Assembly: GCF_036226405.1 (NCBI RefSeq)
Contig: NZ_CP108464.1
Span: forward strand, 496,001 to 560,000
Source: Streptomyces sp. NBC_01260
GTDB taxonomy: Bacteria; Actinomycetota; Actinomycetes; Streptomycetales; Streptomycetaceae
Reading direction: 5' to 3'
DNA length: 64,000 nt
A program made the position numbers and the translations under genes. The notes under the pieces were generated by a model. The model worked only from the letters and a program-made list of their open reading frames with translations. It was not told the origin of the DNA and ran no database searches. Shown piece by piece: positions 8,435 to 17,033 of this stretch. Numbering within the stretch: position 1 is the first letter of the stretch; the number at the start of each line of letters is the position of its first letter.

Positions 8435-10198
8435 TCAACGACGGGTCTCCAGCCGTTTCCGGTTGAGCCATTTCGGCAGGCCCGGGGCCTCCAGGAAGCC
8501 TTCGGCGCGAGCGCTCGCGATCCCGATGCGCAGCAGATCGGCATTCTTCTCGAAGAGGAGGAAGCGCGGTTCCCAGGCGGGGCGGTACTTGGCGTTGGCG
8601 CGGTAGAGCGATTCGATCTGCCACCAGCGGGAGCAGAAGGTCAGCAGCGAGCGCCACAGCCGCAGGACCGGCCCGGCGCCGAGCCGGGATCCGCGCTCGA
8701 AGACGGAGCGGAACATCGCGAAGTTCAGCGAGATCTGATGGAGCCGCAGATCCGGTGCGCGCTGGATCAGCTCCAGGATCATGAATTCGAACAGACCGTT
8801 GTCGGAGCTCCGGTCGCGCCGCATGAGATCCAGCGAGAGCCCTTCGGCGCCCCAGGGGACGAAGCTCAGCAGGGCGCGCGGCCGTCCGTCGGCGTCGTGG
8901 CACTCCAGCATCACACAGCGGCCGTCGCCCGGGTCGCCGAGCCGGCCCAGCGCCATGGAGAAGCCGCGCTCGGTCGCCCCGTCGCGCCAGTCGTCGGCCA
9001 GGCCGACCAACTGGGCCATCTCCTGGGGCGGGACGTCTTCGTGGCGTCTGACGCGTACGGAGTATCCGGCGCGCCGGACGCGGTGGTGGGCTTGGCGGAC
9101 GTTGCGCATGGCACGGCCGTCGAGAGTGAACTCGCGGGTGTCGACGACGGCTTCGTCGCCCAGCTCCAGGGCGTTCAGATCGTGCCGGGTGTAGACGGTG
9201 CCGCCCGCCTCGCTCGCTCCGATCACCGCCGGGGTCCAGCCGTGTTCGCGGGCCTGGGTCAGCCAGCGGTCGATCGCTCCCGGCCAGGCCTCGGGGTCGC
9301 CGATCGGGTCGCCGGAGGCGAGCGAGACGCCGCCGGTGACCCGGTAGGTGACGGCGGACTTGCCCGTCGGCGACCAGATGACGCTCTTGTCGCGGCGCAG
9401 GGCGAAGTAGCCGAGGGAGTCGCGGGCGCCGTGCTTCTCCAGCAGGGCACGCAGCCGTTCCTCGTCATCCTCGGTGAGCGGGTCGACGGCGCGGCGCGAT
9501 CTGAACGCCGCGTGCAGCACCAGCAGGATCAGTGCCGTGCTCATCAGGTTGATGAGCACATTGGCCCAGCCGGGGGTGATGATGCCCTCGAAGTGGATGT
9601 CCTCGGCGCTGAGCGAGAACATGCGCAGGACGCCGTAGTGCCAGCGGTCCAGGAAGCCGGAGCGCCCCGGGTCCGGGTCGGTGTTGGTCACGGAGACCAT
9701 GGCGGCGGCGAGCAGCGAGCCCACGGCCAGCCCGGTCACGCCGACCGTCGCCGCCAGTCTCGGATTGGAGCGGTCGCCCTTCGCGTAGAACTCGCGCCGT
9801 CCGGTGAGCAGGGCGGCGACGAAGAGCGCGGTCGCCAGGAACGCGATCCAGTTCTGCGCGTGCTGCTGGTAGACCGGCAGGCTCAGACGCAGGGCGGTCA
9901 GTGCCAGCGTCAGACCGCTCAGCACGAGATTGAGCATCCACGCGATCCGTTTGCGCCGCCGCATGGTGACCGCCAGGAACAACGACAGAGCGCCGGAGAA
10001 GAAGCCGGCGGTCAGCAGATAGGGCGTCACGTACTCGTCCTCGTGCCGCCGGATGTCGTTCCCGAGAGTCACCCACACGGCGGCCAGGAAGTTGAGGAAG
10101 GCAACGACGCGCAGATACCAGACCGCGAAGGCGTAAGAGCGCCGTGGCCATGCGGTGGGATCGCCACCCGCCTGCGGACTTGGTCGGACACGCCCCAT
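8435..10198 (-). CDS. MprF-like DUF2156 lipid aminoacyltransferase
   Basis: A 587-residue protein with about six N-terminal membrane helices (about 20-240) and a C-terminal cytosolic GNAT-type DUF2156 domain (about 265-570). The latter is recognisable by LASGDPIGDPEAWP, NVRQAHHRVRRAGYSV and SLDLMRRD. In MprF and the N-terminal part of mycobacterial LysX this module moves an amino acid, usually lysine or alanine, from aminoacyl-tRNA to phosphatidylglycerol. This makes the membrane less negative and protects against cationic peptides. There is no fused lysyl-tRNA synthetase, unlike LysX. It stands alone, about 330 bp from the APC gene. The amino acid used is not predictable. Confidence 0.82.
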   Translation of the reverse strand: MGRVRPSPQAGGDPTAWPRRSYAFAVWYLRVVAFLNFLAAVWVTLGNDIRRHEDEYVTPYLLTAGFFSGALSLFLAVTMRRRKRIAWMLNLVLSGLTLALTALRLSLPVYQQHAQNWIAFLATALFVAALLTGRREFYAKGDRSNPRLAATVGVTGLAVGSLLAAAMVSVTNTDPDPGRSGFLDRWHYGVLRMFSLSAEDIHFEGIITPGWANVLINLMSTALILLVLHAAFRSRRAVDPLTEDDEERLRALLEKHGARDSLGYFALRRDKSVIWSPTGKSAVTYRVTGGVSLASGDPIGDPEAWPGAIDRWLTQAREHGWTPAVIGASEAGGTVYTRHDLNALELGDEAVVDTREFTLDGRAMRNVRQAHHRVRRAGYSVRVRRHEDVPPQEMAQLVGLADDWRDGATERGFSMALGRLGDPGDGRCVMLECHDADGRPRALLSFVPWGAEGLSLDLMRRDRSSDNGLFEFMILELIQRAPDLRLHQISLNFAMFRSVFERGSRLGAGPVLRLWRSLLTFCSRWWQIESLYRANAKYRPAWEPRFLLFEKNADLLRIGIASARAEGFLEAPGLPKWLNRKRLETRR

Positions 10199-10589
10199 GG
10201 GGGCAAGCCTAGAAGGCGCGGACGGCGAAGGCGCTCACCGGCGGCGCGGTGAACGAGTGAGCTTGCCGTCCGGGCGGACGCGCCGGACGGCGCTCGAGCG
10301 CATCGGAGTCCAGCGCCGACCGGGTGCCCCGTGCGGTGTGCCGGTCGATCCGGTCGTCCCGCCGGACGATGCTCCTGCCGATGTGGCCGCGTGACGCAGG
10401 GAGGACCTTCGGATCACGCATACCGGGTCACACCAAGTCGTCACCAGCGCCGGCGACGCCGACAGGCCCACCTCCAACGTCGCGCAGCATCAGGACCCGG
10501 CCGGACCCGAAGATCTCTGTTCCGGCAGTCGGCCCATCGGCCGGCTGCCGTATGCTCCGGACTCGTGAGCCGCGGCCTCAGGGTGCACT
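10199..10589. other. Intergenic region without a supported gene
   Basis: This 391-bp region separates two divergent genes and must hold both promoters. A perfect 7-bp inverted repeat (CCGTCCG 10266-10272, CGGACGG 10284-10290) is present. A 70-codon frame on the minus strand (10209-10421) has no clear RBS or family resemblance and is not called. Confidence 0.5.
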
Positions 10590-11714
10590 GTGGAAGACAT
10601 GGACCTCGGACAACGCCTTGCCGCTGTGAGGCAGCCATGGCAACGGAACCACGCGCTGCTCGCGATACCCGTGGTCCTCATCCTGGTGATCATGGTCGTC
10701 GACATCCTGGCCCCCAGCGACGTTCACCTGGGGCCGTTGCTGGTGATCGCGCCCGCGCTCACCGCGTCTTTCGCCGGCCCCCGGACGACGGCGCTGATCG
10801 GTGTGCTGGCCATCGCCGCCCAGGCGTACATCGGGCTGCATTTCGGGGCGCTGTTCTCCCGGGCCGTGGTGGTGCAGTTGATCGCCCTCGCCGTGCTCTC
10901 GTGTCTGATCGTGGTGTTCTGCGCCGTGCGCGAGCGAAAAGGCAGAGAGCTGGCCCAGGTGCGGTCGGTGTCCGAGGCCGCCCAGCACGTCCTGCTCTGG
11001 CCGCTCCCGGACCGGATCGGCCCCCTGCAGACGGCGTGCCTGTACCTGGCAGCGGAGGACGAGGCTCAGATCGGCGGCGACCTGTACGCGGCCACCCGCA
11101 CCGAGAGCGGGGCCCGCGTGATAATCGGCGACGTGCGGGGCAAGGGACTGGCCGCCGTCGGCGAGGCCGCCCTGCTGCTCGGCGCCTTCCGCGAGTCCGC
11201 CCACCAGCACACCACCCTGCCCGCCCTGGCCGCCGCCCTGGAACGCAGCGCCCGCCGCTACCTGCCCGACTTCGCGCCACAGGGCGAAGCCGGAGAATCC
11301 TTCGTCACCGCCCTGCTGCTGGATATCCCGGACCAGGGCCACCTCGCGCGGATGACCAGCTGCGGGCACCCGGCTCCCCTGCTGCTCGGCCCTGGCCACA
11401 CCGTCACCCTCCCCGACCTGCACCCCGCTCCCCCGCTCGGCGTCGGAGCGGGAGGGGCAACGCCGGACGACTACACCCTCGACGAGGTGCCGTTCGAGCC
11501 CGGCAGCACCCTTCTCCTCTACACCGACGGCGTCATCGAGGCCCGCGACCGCACCGGCGGCTTCTACCCCTTCGCGCGACGCGCCGCCCAGTGGACCGAC
11601 AGCACTCCCGAGGTCCTGCTCCACCACATCCGGCGCGACCTCCTCGCCCACGTCGGCGGGCGCATGGGCGACGACGCCGCCCTCATCGCCCTCCACCGCG
11701 CACCCACGCGCTGA
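10590..11714 (+). CDS. Membrane-anchored SpoIIE-type PP2C phosphatase
   Basis: A 374-residue protein. Residues about 22-115 form three or four membrane helices, and about 130-370 a PP2C-like SpoIIE domain. The metal-binding and fold motifs are visible in order: AQIGGDLY, IGDVRGKGLAA, TSCGHPAPLLL, LLYTDGVIEARD and GDDAALIAL. In Streptomyces such proteins typically dephosphorylate anti-anti-sigma factors and so release stress or developmental sigma factors. This one has no PAS, GAF or kinase domain; the membrane part is presumably the sensor. No anti-sigma gene adjoins it. GTG 10590 has AGGG 6 nt upstream; ATG 10599 is an alternative. Confidence 0.86.
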   Translation: MEDMDLGQRLAAVRQPWQRNHALLAIPVVLILVIMVVDILAPSDVHLGPLLVIAPALTASFAGPRTTALIGVLAIAAQAYIGLHFGALFSRAVVVQLIALAVLSCLIVVFCAVRERKGRELAQVRSVSEAAQHVLLWPLPDRIGPLQTACLYLAAEDEAQIGGDLYAATRTESGARVIIGDVRGKGLAAVGEAALLLGAFRESAHQHTTLPALAAALERSARRYLPDFAPQGEAGESFVTALLLDIPDQGHLARMTSCGHPAPLLLGPGHTVTLPDLHPAPPLGVGAGGATPDDYTLDEVPFEPGSTLLLYTDGVIEARDRTGGFYPFARRAAQWTDSTPEVLLHHIRRDLLAHVGGRMGDDAALIALHRAPTR

Positions 11715-11890
11715 CCACGCAAGAACCATCCCCCGCTGACCGACCGCCCGTGAGACCAAACGGTGCCACAGGCCGCCGCGGAAAATCCCGGTGTGAGACC
11801 GGCCTGCCGGACGTGATGCGGTCAGGCTCCCGGGTACTTCGCACATGCCGGCCGCTACGAAACCCAGGGCAGCTCAGGCCTGCGATGTGG

Positions 11891-11906
11891 TCAGGAAAAG
11901 TTCAGG
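11891..11906. promoter_or_regulatory. 11-bp-phased TCAGG repeat, likely response-regulator site
   Basis: TCAGG occurs at 11891-11895 and again at 11902-11906, exactly one helical turn apart. The second copy reads GTTCAGG, the same heptamer found twice in the promoter of the neighbouring two-component operon. It lies 25 bp upstream of the ATG of the membrane-protein gene, so it probably overlaps the promoter or leader. Confidence 0.5.
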
Positions 11907-11930
11907 CGGGGGCTGACAGCGTGCGGTTCC

Positions 11931-12743
11931 ATGACAACCGACATGTACGCGTCCGGTGCGCGCTCCAGGCAGCGGCAGATGCTGAACAAGGTTCCGGAGG
12001 TGACGCTCTACTTCTGGGTGATCAAGGTGTTGTGCACCACCGTCGGCGAGACCGCGGCGGACCTGCTCAATGACAACCTGGGCATGGGGCTGACCAACAC
12101 CTCCTACCTCATGGGGGCCCTGCTGGTGGTGTCCCTGGTCTTCCAGTTCAGGGCGCGGGCGTACGTGCCCGGCGTGTACTGGCTGTCCGTGGTTCTGATC
12201 AGCGTGGTCGGCACCCTGATCAGTGACAATCTCACGGACAATCTGGCTGTTCCGCTGGAGACGACCACGGCGGTCTTCGGCGTGGCCCTCGCCGGCACGT
12301 TCATCGTCTGGTACGCCAGTGAGCGGACTCTGTCGATCCACTCGATCCTCAGCACGCGCCGTGAGGCGTTCTACTGGCTGGCGATCCTGTTCACGTTCGC
12401 GCTCGGTACGGCGGCGGGAGACCTGGCGGCGGAGAAGCTGAATCTGGGCTACTGGCTCTCCGCGGTGGTGTTCGCGGCGCTGATCGCGGCCGTGGCCGTC
12501 GCGCACCGGACGCTGGACTTCGACGCGGTGTGGTCGTTCTGGATCGCGTACGTCCTGACTCGGCCGCTGGGTGCTTCGCTGGGTGACTATCTGTCGCAGC
12601 CATTGGCGGACGGCGGTCTGGGGCTGGGCACGGTCGGGACCAGCGTGCTGTTTCTCCTGGTCATCCTCGGCCTCGTCGTCTTCCTCACCCGTACCCGACG
12701 CGACGTGACGCAGGAGGCTGCCGTCAGCCCGCAGGAAGGGTGA
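11931..12743 (+). CDS. COG4705/DUF347-like repeat membrane protein
   Basis: A 270-residue integral membrane protein with about eight helices in an internally repetitive arrangement. The segment KVPEVTLYFWVIKVLCTTVG and its ETAADLL continuation recur as weaker versions, for example REAFYWLAILFTFALGTAAG followed by DLAA, and TRPLGASLGDYLS. Repeats of the type T-x-G-E-x-x-x-D are typical of the COG4705/DUF347 group of uncharacterised membrane-anchored proteins. No transport or enzyme activity is established for the group. Its 3' end overlaps the convergent sensor-kinase gene by 20 bp. Its promoter has the phased TCAGG repeat also found at the two-component promoter, so it is probably a target of that system. 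ATG 11931 is used; an internal ATG (MLNKVPEV) is possible. Confidence 0.8.
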   Translation: MTTDMYASGARSRQRQMLNKVPEVTLYFWVIKVLCTTVGETAADLLNDNLGMGLTNTSYLMGALLVVSLVFQFRARAYVPGVYWLSVVLISVVGTLISDNLTDNLAVPLETTTAVFGVALAGTFIVWYASERTLSIHSILSTRREAFYWLAILFTFALGTAAGDLAAEKLNLGYWLSAVVFAALIAAVAVAHRTLDFDAVWSFWIAYVLTRPLGASLGDYLSQPLADGGLGLGTVGTSVLFLLVILGLVVFLTRTRRDVTQEAAVSPQEG

Positions 12744-14136
12744 CCTCGAAGCGGGCACCGGGCGCTTCGGTATCGAGTGCGATGTCCCCGCCGGCAGCGC
12801 GGGCCAGGCGACGGGCCAGGGCCAGGCCCAGGCCCGCGCCGTCGTGTCCGTCCTGGGGGTGGGCGCGGCGGCCGGGTTCGAAGAGCGAGGCGGCGAACGT
12901 CTCGGGTACGCCCGGGCCGTCATCGTCGACGTACACCGTGACTGCTCCTTCCCGTCGGGTACAGCCGAGGGTGATCGACCGGGCGGCGTAGCGGCGGGCG
13001 TTGTCCAGCAGCGGTACCAGAATGCGCTCGGCGACCTCCTGAGAGACACCGATGTCGATGTGCGAGCCCGCACCATCGGCGAGGGGACGGTCTGTCACGA
13101 CGGTCACCTCGGGGGCTCCGGCGGGACCCTGTGAGGCGCTGAGCCAGGCGAGGTGGTGGCCGAGTTCCGGGAAGCGGCAGCGGCCTGGCGTCTGCGCGTT
13201 GCGGGTCCTGACCTCGGAGAGCAGTGAGTCGCAGATCTGCTGCATCCTGGCAGCGGCCCTGGCGATGGCCTCCAGCGAATCTGCCGATTCCTGCTCGCTG
13301 CGCGGCCGGGAGGTGAGCCAGTCCGTCTCCGCGGTGATCCTGGACAGCGGGGTACGCAGCTCGTGGGAGAGTTCGGCTGCCTGCTGCTGTTCGTGGCGCA
13401 GCACCGCGGCCAGGCGGTCGAGGAGCGCGTCGAGACTGGTGGCGAACGCGGCGAGTTCCGTGGGTCTGGCCTCGGAGCCGAAGCGTTCCGGTGCGCCCGC
13501 CGCGCTCCACCGCGTTGCCTGGTCGCTCATCGCGGCGACGGGACGGAGAGCACGCCGCACCGCGAGACGAGTCAGCAGGTAGAACGTCGCCAGCAGCAGT
13601 ACAGCCAGGGCAATGGATCCGACCAGTGCGGTCTCGGCGGTGTCGCGGTACGGATCGAGGCTCAGAGCGCTCACCACGGTGCCGGCCTGCGTGGACGCGT
13701 GGCCCTGAGCGGCGGAAGCGTGGAGGGGGAAGGCGTACAGCCGCCAGGGCCCAGGGCTCTGGGCGTCGGCGAACGCCTTTCGGCTGCCCGCCAGGTGCTG
13801 TGCCTGGGCGTCGAGGGCGGCCGGTGCACCTGGGGGCTCCTCGATCACCCTGTCGCCCCGGAAGATCCAGACCCCGGCGTCCAGGGCCGCGTCCTCGGTG
13901 GGCTCACGAACGACGAGCCGGCCGTCGGAGCGTACGTCCACAGTGGCCGCCACCGCCTCCGCCCGCGTGCGCAGGACATCGTCCGCCTGCGCGTGCAGCC
14001 GCTGGTCCAGAGCCAGATTGAACACGGTGGTCAGGACCCCGATCCACAGCGCGCTGGTGGCGAGGGCCATCAGAGCGAGGCGTCCGCGCAGCGTGCGGGG
14101 GCCCCGGAGTGCCGGGTACATGCGAGCGACCTTCAT
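12724..14136 (-). CDS. Sensor histidine kinase, HAMP-HisKA-HATPase
   Basis: A 470-residue orthodox sensor kinase. TM1 spans about 19-41, an extracytoplasmic domain about 42-165, TM2 about 170-190 and a HAMP region about 190-245. The phospho-acceptor is H258 in SHELRTPLSRI. The ATP-binding domain shows LLDNARRYA (N box), DDDGPGVP (G1) and GAGLGLALARRLARAAGG (G2). It should phosphorylate the OmpR-type regulator encoded just upstream; start and stop overlap by 4 bp, so the pair is co-translated. The sensor domain is not recognisable. It most resembles kinases of the CutS/TcrY type in architecture. Confidence 0.9.
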   Translation of the reverse strand: MKVARMYPALRGPRTLRGRLALMALATSALWIGVLTTVFNLALDQRLHAQADDVLRTRAEAVAATVDVRSDGRLVVREPTEDAALDAGVWIFRGDRVIEEPPGAPAALDAQAQHLAGSRKAFADAQSPGPWRLYAFPLHASAAQGHASTQAGTVVSALSLDPYRDTAETALVGSIALAVLLLATFYLLTRLAVRRALRPVAAMSDQATRWSAAGAPERFGSEARPTELAAFATSLDALLDRLAAVLRHEQQQAAELSHELRTPLSRITAETDWLTSRPRSEQESADSLEAIARAAARMQQICDSLLSEVRTRNAQTPGRCRFPELGHHLAWLSASQGPAGAPEVTVVTDRPLADGAGSHIDIGVSQEVAERILVPLLDNARRYAARSITLGCTRREGAVTVYVDDDGPGVPETFAASLFEPGRRAHPQDGHDGAGLGLALARRLARAAGGDIALDTEAPGARFEVTLPAG

Positions 14137-14804
14137 CCGAAGCGGTAGCCGACACCGCGGGCCGTGCTGATGGTGCTCGGGCTGTCCGCCTCGCGCAGCT
14201 TGCGCCGCAGCCGGGCCAGATACTGGTCCAGGGTGTTGTCGCTGACCTGGGCGCCCTCGGGCCAGGCGGCCCGGACCAGGGTGCCACGCCGTACCACCGC
14301 ACCGGGATCGGCCAGGAGACGTGCCAACAGCCGGAACTCGGTGGGCGTGAGCGCGACGGGCCGCTCCCGCACGGTAAATTCGTGGCGTACCGGGTCCAGC
14401 AGCACCGTACCGGCGTGGTCGCTGAGTGTCTGGGTGTGGCCGGCGCGGTGCAGCACCGCGCGTACGCGGGCGGCCAGTTCGCTCAGATGGAAAGGCTTGA
14501 CGAGATAGTCGTCGCCTCCGGAGGCGAAACCCGAAAGCCGGTCGGTGAGGTTACCGTGCGCGGTCAGGAAGATCACGGGCACGGCGATGCCGGCCCCGCG
14601 CATTGCCTGGCACACGTCGCGTCCATCGGAATCCGGAAGTCCGATGTCGAGGACGACCGCGTGGACGGTTTCGTCGGCTGCCTTGAGCGCCGAGGTGCCG
14701 TCGGTGGCGGTCACGACATCGAAGTTCTCGTCGCGCAGTCCCCGGGCCAGGACATCGCGTAGTCCGTGGTCGTCCTCGACGACGAGAATGCGGGCAGCGG
14801 TCAT
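14133..14804 (-). CDS. OmpR/PhoB-family response regulator
   Basis: A 223-residue regulator. The receiver domain (5-118) has the acidic pair E10-D11, phosphorylation site D53 in VVLDIGLPDSDG, T81 and K103 in LVKPF. The C-terminal winged helix (about 128-222) shows LTPTEFRLLARLLADPG and DNTLDQYLARLRRKL, ending GVGYRFG. It is the first gene of the two-component operon and overlaps the kinase gene by ATGA. Its promoter region contains two GTTCAGGT repeats 11 bp apart, the spacing preferred by tandem OmpR/PhoB dimers, so autoregulation is likely. Confidence 0.92.
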   Translation of the reverse strand: MTAARILVVEDDHGLRDVLARGLRDENFDVVTATDGTSALKAADETVHAVVLDIGLPDSDGRDVCQAMRGAGIAVPVIFLTAHGNLTDRLSGFASGGDDYLVKPFHLSELAARVRAVLHRAGHTQTLSDHAGTVLLDPVRHEFTVRERPVALTPTEFRLLARLLADPGAVVRRGTLVRAAWPEGAQVSDNTLDQYLARLRRKLREADSPSTISTARGVGYRFG

Positions 14805-14866
14805 CGGCCCAGTATGGCCGGGTTCGCACGTCGGTTCCGGTGGCAGGCGGGGCGGCGGACGGCGGT

Positions 14867-14885
14867 GTTCAGGTTGTGTTCAGGT
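14867..14885. promoter_or_regulatory. Tandem GTTCAGGT repeat upstream of the two-component operon
   Basis: Perfect octamers GTTCAGGT at 14867-14874 and 14878-14885 are phased by 11 bp and lie 63 bp upstream of the regulator's ATG. Spacing by one helical turn is typical of OmpR/PhoB-family binding sites. The core TCAGG pair also precedes the neighbouring DUF347-like gene with the same phasing. Confidence 0.6.
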
Positions 14886-15559
14886 GACGGGATTGCTCGC
14901 GAAGGTCCAGCAGCGACGAGAACGAGGTGGTCGTGAGCTTCGCCGCACTTCACCGAGGGACCCTGACACCGCTGCTCAGGCACGGGTTCCGGTGGCTCGT
15001 CCTCGACGGCTGAAACATGACGCCGAGGGCTGCGGCGCATACCTGGTCGTACTCAAGAGCTGCTCCGAGTGAATTCTTTGATCCAGATCACCGTGGTGAA
15101 ATTCACGTCCAATGAGAAGGTCGTGACGCTATGCGGTTTGTTGTGTCGGCTCCCTGCGCCTGGCCGGATCGGTGGTCTCGTCGCTGTTCACCAGTTCCCG
15201 TACCGCAGCCCGTTCTTCGGCCGGGCCGAGGGCTGGACCTGCGGCGAGCGGGGCCTGCGCGGTGCGGGAGCCGCGGGCGGCGGTAGCGGGCGGCCCGTGA
15301 CCCGCTGGTCATCAGGCGGCACGCGGTCGTGATGCCCAGCTGGCCCTCGACGCCGGTGAACGCGTTCACCTTCCGGGTCGGCAGGAGGTCCCGACCTCGT
15401 GGCGACCCGCCCGAGTCGTGGCGCAATCCATGGCGCCGGGCGAATGCGGCCGCCTGCGCCTACGCGGCTTGTGTCCTTGAAGGGGCATCTGGTCCGGTGG
15501 TGGAAGACTCTAGACGCATTAGCCATCTTCTTCGCATATCGACCGACGAGGAGCCAGCA
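14886..15559. other. Long intergenic region without a supported gene
   Basis: The 670 bp between the two-component repeats and the molybdenum-enzyme operon contain no reading frame with both an RBS and family resemblance. Base composition is normal for the genome in 15150-15470 and lower in 15060-15130. The region from about 15470 onward presumably holds the promoter of the oxidoreductase operon. Part of it may be degraded coding sequence, but no source protein is recognised. Confidence 0.4.
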
Positions 15560-16048
15560 GTGGAGAGTGACCCCTTCTCCGCGCAGGTCACCATCAGCCT
15601 GAGCGTCAACGGGAACGAAGAGCATTTCCACGGCGATGCGCGGACGACCGTGCTCGACCTGCTGCGCGAGGTGTTCGGGCTCACCGGAACCAAGAAGGGG
15701 TGCAACCGCGGCGAGTGCGGGGCCTGCACCCTTCTGGTCGACGGCGCGCGGGTCAACGCCTGCATGATGCTGGCCGCCAGTGCTGACGGACGAGTCGTCA
15801 CCACCATCGAGGGACTCGCCACAGGCGACGAACTCCACCCCGTGCAGCGGGCTTTCATCGATCACGACGCCTTCCAGTGCGGATTCTGCACCGCGGGGCA
15901 GATCATGTCCGCGGTGGGTTGCATCCGGGAGGGCCGCACCACGTCCGACGAAGAGATCCGGGAGTGGATGAGTGGCAACATCTGCCGCTGTTCTGCCTAC
16001 CCGCAGATCGCCGCCGCGGTGGCGGCAGCGGCGAAGGAGACGGTCTGA
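15560..16048 (+). CDS. [2Fe-2S] subunit of a molybdenum aldehyde/xanthine oxidoreductase
   Basis: A 162-residue iron-sulphur subunit of the xanthine oxidase family. Plant-type cluster ligands are C48, C53, C56 and C68 (GCNRGECGACTLL). The second cluster uses C107, C110, C142 and C144 (QCGFCTAGQ and NICRCSAYP). The subunit passes electrons between the molybdopterin subunit and FAD. GTG 15560 is chosen because GAGGAG lies 6 nt upstream. There is no Tat signal, unlike E. coli PaoA, so the enzyme should stay in the cytoplasm. It is the first gene of a three-gene operon, 1 bp before the FAD-subunit gene. Confidence 0.93.
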   Translation: MESDPFSAQVTISLSVNGNEEHFHGDARTTVLDLLREVFGLTGTKKGCNRGECGACTLLVDGARVNACMMLAASADGRVVTTIEGLATGDELHPVQRAFIDHDAFQCGFCTAGQIMSAVGCIREGRTTSDEEIREWMSGNICRCSAYPQIAAAVAAAAKETV

Positions 16049-16049
16049 C

Positions 16050-17033
16050 GTGCGGTCCTTCTCGTACGGTCGCGCCCGCTCTCTCGAAGAGGCCCTGACA
16101 CTCGCTCAGCGAACGGATGTGACCCTGCTTGCCGGCGGTACCGAACTGCTCAACTGGGCCCGGATCGGTATTCACCGGCCGGAACGCGTCCTGGACATCA
16201 GCCGGGTCCCGGGCCTCACCGGTATCACCGCGCTGGAATCCGGCGGGTTGCGCATCGGCGCGCTGACGAGCCTCAATGCGGTCGCTCTGCACGCGGAGGT
16301 ACGGGAACGCTATCCCGTGCTCTCCCAGGCCATTGTGCAGTCCGCCTCGGCGCAGCTGCGGAACCTCGCGACCATCGGCGGAAATCCCGTGCAGCGTACC
16401 CGGTGCGCCTACTTTCGTTCCGATCTCCCGGTGCCGTGCAACAAAAGAGAGCCCGGCTCCGGATGCGCGGCGCTGAACGGTATCAACGCCCGCCACGCGA
16501 TCTTCGGCTGGACCGAGCAGTGCGTAGCCACGCATCCGTCCGATCCCGCGGTCGCGCTCAGCTGTCTGGACGCTGTCTACGTCACCGAGCACGTCGAGGG
16601 TGGACGGCGCCTGCCGGCAAAGGACTTCCACGTTCTGCCCGCCGAGGACCCCTGTGCGCACAACGTACTGCGGCACGGTGAGGTGATCACGGCGATCGAG
16701 GTGGGGCCGTCCGCGCCCCGGTCCGCCTACGTGAAGGTCAGGGAGCGCCAGAGCTACGAGTTCGCGCTGACTTCGGCCGCCGCGGTGGCGGAAGTCCGGG
16801 ACGAAGTGATCACCCGGGCGCGCATCGCTCTGGGCGGAGTAGCGATGCGGCCCTGGCGCCTGGAGCAGGCGGAGGTATCGCTGGTGGGTCTGACCGTCGG
16901 TTCCGCCCAGGTCAAAGTCGCCATCACGAGTGCCTTCGATGACGCCCGGGCCCTGTCGTCCAACGCGTTCAAGATCCCGCTGTCGCGCAACACGGCACTG
17001 CGCGCCTTCCAATTGGCGGCGAGAGTCCGATGA
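16050..17033 (+). CDS. FAD/[4Fe-4S] subunit of the molybdenum oxidoreductase (PaoB/YagS type)
   Basis: A 327-residue subunit with the CO-dehydrogenase-flavoprotein fold. The FAD-binding segments are LLAGGTELLNWAR (26-38) and NLATIGGNPVQRTRC (105-119). Between them and the C-terminal domain lies an insertion with C119, C130, C139 and C158, followed by VATHPSDPAVAL. This pattern is the extra [4Fe-4S] site of E. coli PaoB. It separates this enzyme from ordinary xanthine dehydrogenases and points to an aldehyde oxidoreductase. The GTG start 1 bp after the previous stop has AAGGAG 9 nt upstream. The 3' end overlaps the next gene by ATGA. Confidence 0.9.
   Translation: MRSFSYGRARSLEEALTLAQRTDVTLLAGGTELLNWARIGIHRPERVLDISRVPGLTGITALESGGLRIGALTSLNAVALHAEVRERYPVLSQAIVQSASAQLRNLATIGGNPVQRTRCAYFRSDLPVPCNKREPGSGCAALNGINARHAIFGWTEQCVATHPSDPAVALSCLDAVYVTEHVEGGRRLPAKDFHVLPAEDPCAHNVLRHGEVITAIEVGPSAPRSAYVKVRERQSYEFALTSAAAVAEVRDEVITRARIALGGVAMRPWRLEQAEVSLVGLTVGSAQVKVAITSAFDDARALSSNAFKIPLSRNTALRAFQLAARVR

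Noticed and set aside
10209..10421. 70-codon minus-strand frame upstream of the MprF-like gene
   Set aside because: Arginine-rich, no recognisable fold or RBS; more likely promoter DNA.
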